Shown here piece after piece: positions 59,437 through 64,000 of a DNA stretch of 64,000 bases (its first letter is position 1; each line of letters starts with the position of its first letter). The notes beneath the pieces were generated by a model. The model worked only from the letters and a program-made list of their open reading frames with translations, did not search any database and had not been told where the DNA came from. This DNA comes from Nonlabens spongiae (GTDB taxonomy: Bacteria > Bacteroidota > Bacteroidia > Flavobacteriales > Flavobacteriaceae), in NCBI RefSeq assembly GCF_002117125.1, contig NZ_CP019344.1:682001-746000 (forward strand). The letters run 5' to 3'. Made by a program: the position numbers and the translations under genes.

Positions 59437-59474
59437 CCCTACGAAGCTCTTAGGTATGGAAGAGCGAAGTAGGG
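59437..59474 (+). repeat. Hairpin repeat R1, copy 4
   Basis: CCCTACGAAGCTCTTAGG then TATGGAAGAGCGAAGTAGGG, about 75 bp after the GIY-YIG stop. Followed by CTTACTTTTTTT. Confidence 0.87.
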
Positions 59475-59488
59475 CTTACTTTTTTTAT

Positions 59489-59619
59489 CTGGATATCATA
59501 TAAAATCTCGAATGGGCTACGGTGGAGAACTCCATCTACGCTAGGTTTGAAAACTTCCAATCAATATGATTGGTATGACCTCTCTTTTTAAAGCTTAAAA
59601 TTAGAAAAGGGCGTGTCCT
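59489..59619 (+). repeat. Direct repeat R2, copy B
   Basis: Near-identical to copy A. Together the two copies flank the GIY-YIG gene in direct orientation, about 800 bp apart. Confidence 0.88.
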
Positions 59620-59655
59620 ACGAAGCTCTGAGCCTAGCGAAGAGCGAAGTAGGGC
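59616..59655 (+). repeat. Hairpin repeat R1, copy 5
   Basis: TCCTACGAAGCTCTGAGCCT then AGCGAAGAGCGAAGTAGGGC, followed by TTTTTTCT. It ends the repeat block. Confidence 0.88.
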
Positions 59656-59705
59656 TTTTTTCTAGAGAAAATTCTAAGAACCGGCAAACTTCATTTTAAA
59701 ACTTG

Positions 59706-59729
59706 TATAATATACAAATGTATATTATA
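59706..59729. promoter_or_regulatory. Operator-like perfect inverted repeat
   Basis: TATAATATACA-AA-TGTATATTATA: 11-bp arms, 2-base spacer, ending 27 bp before the ATG of the 47-residue gene. It also holds promoter-like A/T sequence. Size and symmetry fit a dimeric repressor site. Confidence 0.6.
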
Positions 59730-59756
59730 TTCGAACTCTTATGTAATTCGTAATAT

Positions 59757-59900
59757 ATGGAAATACTTCAATTGACCGATGCGGAAGCCGAATTAATCCA
59801 TGCAATCCGTAATTACAAAAGAGCTTATCCTAATACCACCGTGGAAACGGAATGGTATATTCAAAACCTCTACGACTCGCTAATGGATATACAAACCTGA
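59757..59900 (+). CDS. Small 47-residue protein
   Basis: Reads MEILQLTDAEAELIHAIRNY and continues KRAYPNTTVETEW, ending SLMDIQT. Acidic, helical, with no membrane segment. Small proteins with this pattern occur in Bacteroidota islands next to genes like the one at 59968; I cannot name the function. The operator-like palindrome upstream and the close downstream gene (67 bp) support it as real. Confidence 0.6.
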   Translation: MEILQLTDAEAELIHAIRNYKRAYPNTTVETEWYIQNLYDSLMDIQT

Positions 59901-59967
59901 CCTGTCTCAAGGCAAGTGAATCTCTGCTAGAGATGAATCAAAATGCAAACCTTTAAAACTCCTAGTT

Positions 59968-60216
59968 ATGGCTACTGAATCAATATCAAACAAAACGTCG
60001 CTTCGTACAAGCATCAATGACATCCTTTTAGATGTCTCATGGGCCCAAATCTCAAAAAAATACTTTGGAAAATCGCGTTCTTGGCTCAACCAAAAGATTA
60101 ACGGTGTAAACAGTAATGGTGGTCAATCTGAGATCACGGAACAAGAACGTGAACAACTCAAAAGCGCTCTTCAAGATCTCGCCGCAAGGATAAATAATTG
60201 CGCTGACGCGATATAG
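59968..60216 (+). CDS. Small DUF5053-like protein
   Basis: An 82-residue protein. The core ISKKYFGKSRSWLNQKINGV looks like a helix-turn-helix that could bind nucleic acid, and the rest (EQEREQLKSALQDLAARINN) is a helix. I associate this pattern with the DUF5053 family of Bacteroidota mobile DNA. It follows the 47-residue gene and probably forms an operon with it. It is a candidate to bind the palindrome at 59706. Confidence 0.7.
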   Translation: MATESISNKTSLRTSINDILLDVSWAQISKKYFGKSRSWLNQKINGVNSNGGQSEITEQEREQLKSALQDLAARINNCADAI

Positions 60217-60250
60217 CGTTATAGCACGTTACAATTTGAAATTACAAAAT

Positions 60251-60287
60251 CCTCATGGTTATGAATATCATGAGGGTATATTTTTTT
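60251..60287 (+). terminator. Terminator of the small-gene pair
   Basis: CCTCATG and CATGAGG arms around a short loop, followed by a run of seven T. It lies 35 bp after the DUF5053-like gene. Confidence 0.7.
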
Positions 60288-60414
60288 ACTCAAAATTATA
60301 AGCCTCGAAAATCTCGTTGGTCATTCTGATATAAGGTACAATGATCATCAACTCATGATCGCTGTTGTGGATCATTTCTAAGATCGCATTATAGAACGAT
60401 TGGGTATTTAGGAA
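60286..60414 (-). pseudogene. Remnant of a phospholipase-D-like nuclease gene
   Basis: One open frame without a proper start gives FLNTQSFYNAILEMIHNSDH and then ELMIIVPYIRMTNEIFEAYN before the stop at 60286. The I-V-P-Y-I pattern after a helix is the start of PLD-type nuclease domains found in restriction and helicase proteins. The HKD motif is missing and a TAG lies just upstream, so this is a short leftover. Confidence 0.35.
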
Positions 60415-60503
60415 CTAGGGCATTTAACAATTATTATTTTCAATTTTAAAATCTTAACTTGATGTCAATCGACATCATCCTCACAGAATCTGAACCCAAG
60501 ACT

Positions 60504-61307
60504 CTATGAATATGATTTATAAGTTCTTAAAAATTCTAGATAATGATCTGAAAAACCTTGGATCTCTTTAATTAAATCAATACTATCTAGTTCTCTATCA
60601 ATATCGAGATAGAAAACCTCTGCTTCATTCGATAGATCAGATAATTTGACTTCAGAACTCACTAAGAAACTATTCAGACATTTTACTTTTCCTTTGCTAT
60701 GACACAGCATATATGTATCAAAGTCTTTCCATAGTTCGTAATCTCGCATTTCTTCGAATTTATGATAATAATCACTATTGTCATGAAAAAACCAGATACG
60801 GTTGGTCTGACAGACCTGTCCAAATTGATGGATCATTTTCAAATATGGAATAAACAATTCAAGATCGAACCATTCAAAATGGGCATTTGCGGCATCCTCA
60901 AAATGTACCCATCTACAAGGGAAATACAAAGAGCTCTCAAGCAAATTATTGAATAACAAAATATCAGCGTTCCAAACACTATTCTGCATTTCCAGAATCC
61001 ATCCCAAATAGGTAAAATCAAAGTTAGCTTTAGTTATGACATCGGTTGTTATGCTGTGAAAACCATATCCTTTAGGTATTTTAAACTCATTAAAAGGTAA
61101 TAGGCGAGTCGATGTTTTTTTGCTGTGATAGCCCAGCTCAAAATTCCATGAATCAAAGAATAGCTTACTGAGTTTATCAACTCTCAAATATCCTTTCCCA
61201 AAAAAAGATATATCTAATTTTAAATTTTTTTCCAGTTTGCGTACAAGAGCTACAGGGTCATGTAGATCAAAAGGATTATTCAGCACGACTTTTAAATCCA
61301 ATCCCAT
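60504..61307 (-). CDS. Unknown protein coupled to the type IIG gene
   Basis: A 267-residue soluble protein, alpha/beta, rich in aromatic residues. It begins MGLDLKVVLNNPFDLHDPVA and has an aromatic run (WVHFEDAANAHFEWFDLELF). I see no known domain or catalytic motif. Its ATG is three bases after the stop of the type IIG gene, so it is almost certainly cotranscribed and may be an accessory subunit, an immunity factor or an antirestriction partner. The A+T content is higher than in core genes. Confidence 0.75.
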   Translation of the reverse strand: MGLDLKVVLNNPFDLHDPVALVRKLEKNLKLDISFFGKGYLRVDKLSKLFFDSWNFELGYHSKKTSTRLLPFNEFKIPKGYGFHSITTDVITKANFDFTYLGWILEMQNSVWNADILLFNNLLESSLYFPCRWVHFEDAANAHFEWFDLELFIPYLKMIHQFGQVCQTNRIWFFHDNSDYYHKFEEMRDYELWKDFDTYMLCHSKGKVKCLNSFLVSSEVKLSDLSNEAEVFYLDIDRELDSIDLIKEIQGFSDHYLEFLRTYKSYS

Positions 61308-61310
61308 TTC

Positions 61311-64000
61311 TCAACTATTCTCCACAATCTCAATCTCCTCCTGCGTCAAGCCATACAGCTCATAAACCATCTGGTCGATTTCCTTCTCAGTGGTGGTGAT
61401 TTGCTGTTGCAGCTCAACGGCTTTTTTCTTGTTTTCTTCAAAAAGCTCCATCCACTCAAACTCATCTTTTTTAGTGAGTTTGGGCAATTCTTCTACGCCA
61501 TCTTTGCGACACCGGCGGTTTTCCTTGGCAATGGCTTTGTTCAATTCCTTGATAAATTCGCCGAACTCCAACTCGTGCCAGTTTTCTAGTTTGCGATTGA
61601 TTTTGATCGATAATATTTTAGAGATATAGCCTTTGAACTTTTCTATATTATCGAAGTGGTTTCGTTTTAACAAATGCATAGATTCGCTCAAAGTTCTGGC
61701 TTTATCACAGAATATACTTTCGATTATAGGTAACATTTTAATTTCACCTGACTTAATTTTTGGAAATAAACGATCAAATTCATTATTCTGATTTTGATAG
61801 TACCAAAACATGAGTCTAGAATTTAATAAACATTCTAAAGATCTGAAATTAGAAGAATGAGAAGTTTTGGCTTTAACGATATACGCTGACTGATCTACAA
61901 CAAAATCTTCATTGGAAAAGCAGCAATACAATCTGTTTACACCTGGTATTTGTCTAATAAATATTCGTTCACCAGAAAAATAATCTGGATTTCTAGGCTC
62001 TGCGAGCCAAATGCCGTATGAAATATAGTTGCCATCCCATTTCAATAAAAAAGGACTAACATGTTTCCCTCGTATTTGTTTAACATAAGTCTCATCAAGC
62101 TTATAATTAGCATTGAATTTTCTCGAATCTTTGTCCTTTCTGACTTGTGGCGGTGTACCTTTTCCAATTTGATATTCTTTAATCCCACCCATGGTATTCG
62201 ACACATTTGATAATGCAATCGAATTTCTCTTAATTTTCTGGAAGATTATTATTTGATTAGAATTCAACGTTACCGTAAAATTCAAGCCATCATTATTTTT
62301 AAAGTTATTTTGATCAAAGTTATTTATCAATCTAAACTCCTTCTCTTTAAGCCTTTTAAATTCAGATTTACGTGGCTCAAAACCAAAAACATAAATTAAA
62401 ACATCAACGGATGCATCTTCAAAAACCTTATCTCCACATTCTGAAATTTCCCAAATGTTAGCGTGAGTTAAAAGAAAATCTCTCAGATGTTGCGAGTTTT
62501 TATTAGCTAAAAAAGCATTAGGTAGAATAAAAGAAACAATCCCTTTGTGATTTTTTAAGTATTGAGCCTTTTCTATAAATAAATGATATAAATCAAATTG
62601 GTTTTCAGCAACTTTGAAATTTTTCAGATACCAGATAGTTTCCTTTTCATTTTGATATCTAGGTCGTACATAAGGCGGATTCCCAATCACCACATCAAAT
62701 CCTCCTCCCTTCGCTGAAGCTACGGAAGGCTCGCCCCATCTTGCTGAAGCTCTGGAAGGCTCACCACCTTTTTCCTGCGCTTCCTCTAGCGTAGTGCACA
62801 TCTCGTTGATGATCTGTTTGAGCTCGTCACTATGTTCAGGCAGCTCGTGTTTTAAGCGGTTGTTTCGTATGTATTTTAAGGTATTGTCCAGCTGTTCCTG
62901 TGTGGTGACCTCTTTAGGAGCGCTGTATTTTTGAGACCAGAGCGGTTTGTTTTTCTGACTTCCAGCGGGCTTATCATTACCTAAAGGTGTACTAATCTCA
63001 AGGGGCTTAAGCCCCTTGAGATTATTACGCTTTCCTAATGCATAACTACTCCTACCCTTTATAAACTGTATGATCTCAGGAATTTCCTCCAGTTCACAAT
63101 ACAGCAATAAATGGATATGATCTGCACAGATGTTATAGGCCAAAACATCCAGATTCTTTTCTTTTATCACATCCTTAATCGCCTCTGTGATAACCAGATC
63201 ATCTTCTGGAGTGAAATAGATCACATTGGGATATGGATTTGTTCCTGCCTCACGATTTTCCCGCACCTTATATTTTTTCATGCGGTGTGAAGTACGGCTA
63301 TCGTGGAGCGCAGTGGTAATGTGATAAACGCTCTTAGGCTTGGCCCTAAAAACCTGCGGAAACTCCTCTTCCCACTTGAAAGCTTTATCGCCAGCTACCT
63401 TTTTACTATCGATCAGGCTGTTACCGCACTTAATGTTGCTGCTCAAATCGTTGAGTTTGCGGCGCGGCTGCGCCGTGCGTAGCCACAGCGATAGTTTGGC
63501 AATCTCCACACTTTCCTCATTCAGGTCCACACCGTAGATGTTGTTCTCAAGAATGGTATTCTCGATATCGGGAAAGGTAAAGCCACCGCCCAGCAGCTTG
63601 GTTTTTAATTCATCAATGTACTCGTGTTCCTTGATCAAAAAGTCCAATGCCTGATTCAAAAAGGCCCCACTACCACAGGCGGGATCACAAATCGTGAGCG
63701 ACAGCAGCCACTCGCGGTAATCGTCCAAAATCTGGATCAGTCGCTTAAGCGTTTTCTCCTGCCGGTTCTTACGACCTTTGAAATATTCCTCCTCGGCAAA
63801 GCCCAGTTCTTCCTTCTTCTCGGTACATAGCTTGCCCACCGTGTTTTCCACGATGTATTTGGTAATGTATTTAGGCGTGTAGAAAACGCCGTCTTTCTTG
63901 CGTTTACTGGTCTGTTTGTCAAAAGTATCGCCTTCAATCTCGGCATTCACGCTCTCGATCTCATTAAGCGAGTTCTCAAAGATGTGGCCCAAAATATTGA
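61311..64000 (-). CDS. Type IIG restriction-modification protein with embedded Y1 (HUH) transposase domain (5' end outside window)
   Basis: N6-adenine methyltransferase of the Eco57I class, here about 896 residues and still open at base 64000 (NILGHIFENSLNEIE is typical mid-protein sequence). Counting from the Gly-His of GHIFEN as residues 2-3: FYTPKYIT (37-44), motif I DPACGSGAFL (103-112), and catalytic motif IV NPPYV (438-442). Relatives go from FPQVF almost directly to GGFDVVIGNPPY. Here about 213 residues intervene: VYHITTALHDSRTSHRMKKY, the HUH motif in ICADHIHLLLY (288-298), and the candidate nucleophile Tyr374 in LKYIRNNRLKHE. That is a RAYT/IS200-like domain. Target recognition and helical domains follow. 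Followed by an unknown gene, 3 bp apart. Confidence 0.93.
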   Translation of the reverse strand, partial: NILGHIFENSLNEIESVNAEIEGDTFDKQTSKRKKDGVFYTPKYITKYIVENTVGKLCTEKKEELGFAEEEYFKGRKNRQEKTLKRLIQILDDYREWLLSLTICDPACGSGAFLNQALDFLIKEHEYIDELKTKLLGGGFTFPDIENTILENNIYGVDLNEESVEIAKLSLWLRTAQPRRKLNDLSSNIKCGNSLIDSKKVAGDKAFKWEEEFPQVFRAKPKSVYHITTALHDSRTSHRMKKYKVRENREAGTNPYPNVIYFTPEDDLVITEAIKDVIKEKNLDVLAYNICADHIHLLLYCELEEIPEIIQFIKGRSSYALGKRNNLKGLKPLEISTPLGNDKPAGSQKNKPLWSQKYSAPKEVTTQEQLDNTLKYIRNNRLKHELPEHSDELKQIINEMCTTLEEAQEKGGEPSRASARWGEPSVASAKGGGFDVVIGNPPYVRPRYQNEKETIWYLKNFKVAENQFDLYHLFIEKAQYLKNHKGIVSFILPNAFLANKNSQHLRDFLLTHANIWEISECGDKVFEDASVDVLIYVFGFEPRKSEFKRLKEKEFRLINNFDQNNFKNNDGLNFTVTLNSNQIIIFQKIKRNSIALSNVSNTMGGIKEYQIGKGTPPQVRKDKDSRKFNANYKLDETYVKQIRGKHVSPFLLKWDGNYISYGIWLAEPRNPDYFSGERIFIRQIPGVNRLYCCFSNEDFVVDQSAYIVKAKTSHSSNFRSLECLLNSRLMFWYYQNQNNEFDRLFPKIKSGEIKMLPIIESIFCDKARTLSESMHLLKRNHFDNIEKFKGYISKILSIKINRKLENWHELEFGEFIKELNKAIAKENRRCRKDGVEELPKLTKKDEFEWMELFEENKKKAVELQQQITTTEKEIDQMVYELYGLTQEEIEIVENS
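62703..62765. repeat. In-frame 30-bp tandem repeat at the end of the Y1 insertion
   Basis: Two copies with a 30-bp period (GCTGAAGCT at 62713 and 62743). They encode GEPSRASARW and GEPSVASAKG, just before the methyltransferase resumes at GFDVVIGNPPY. The low-complexity peptide looks like a linker. Confidence 0.85.
62993..63024. repeat. 32-bp perfect palindrome inside the type IIG gene
   Basis: Arms read TAATCTCAAGGGGCTT and its exact complement, with no spacer. Minus-strand translation is NNLKGLKPLEI, within the embedded Y1 domain between the HUH motif and the Tyr. Confidence 0.95.

Noticed and set aside
58633..59655. A CRISPR-like array in the R1 hairpins after tmRNA
   Set aside because: Spacing is irregular, the intervening DNA is itself repeated, and each unit ends in T-runs like a terminator; no cas genes.

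Overview
The window is about 40% G+C and belongs to a Bacteroidota bacterium, almost certainly a marine member of the Flavobacteriaceae. Evidence: type IX secretion sorting tails (Por-type and gliding-type C-termini), TAnnTTTG -7 promoter elements, a tmRNA tag reading GENNYALAA, a DnaX without the zinc module, a GH81 laminarinase, DUF6090, DUF4251 and DUF2071 families, and a TonB receptor under a cobalamin riboswitch. Genus cannot be fixed from the sequence alone.

Layout. 1-6250: 5' part of dnaX, RNase P RNA, a three-gene membrane operon, a secreted protein, an epimerase and gcvT. 6390-7500: a decayed REP-transposase (RAYT) locus with three REP elements and gene fragments. 7520-14110: accessory and stress genes (coiled-coil membrane protein, MacB-type permease, BrkB, PNPOx-like protein, hemerythrin) mixed with two broken toxin-antitoxin loci, HigBA-like and ParDE. 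14177-22550: MscS channel, GH81 endo-1,3-beta-glucanase, and an NAD-salvage unit (nrtR, then nadV-prs with an operator-like palindrome between). 22600-40130: housekeeping and small operons (T9SS type B protein, HPF, TerC, nitroreductase plus MBL protein, ACP plus PEP carboxylase, DUF2071/methyltransferase operon, ALDH, Sua5-like). 40325-47431: a large T9SS subtilase, a broken cupin, and an A+T-rich islet with a membrane-anchored coiled-coil HNH nuclease. 47820-58043: htpG, flavoprotein, 3-methyladenine glycosylase, vitamin B12 uptake genes with riboswitch, FMN-binding glutamate-synthase-like protein. 58214-64000: tmRNA followed by a repeat-rich island with a GIY-YIG nuclease, two small genes behind an operator-like palindrome, a phospholipase-D-like remnant, and a type IIG restriction-modification protein that carries an in-frame HUH (Y1/RAYT-like) nuclease domain between its methyltransferase motifs.

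Two observations stand out. First, a perfect 16-bp palindrome, CGCTTTCGCGAAAGCG, occurs 11 times exactly and about five more times with small changes, roughly one per 4 kb. It lies between genes, inside at least five protein genes (read as RFRES, AFAKA or LSRKR) and inside RNase P RNA. It has no stop codon in any of its six frames. Other unrelated palindromes sit inside tmRNA and inside the type IIG gene. Second, the type IIG enzyme with an embedded Y1 transposase domain, in an island beside tmRNA, is the best candidate for an undescribed system. Several accessory genes are broken by single-base indels or nonsense codons, while the core genes are intact.
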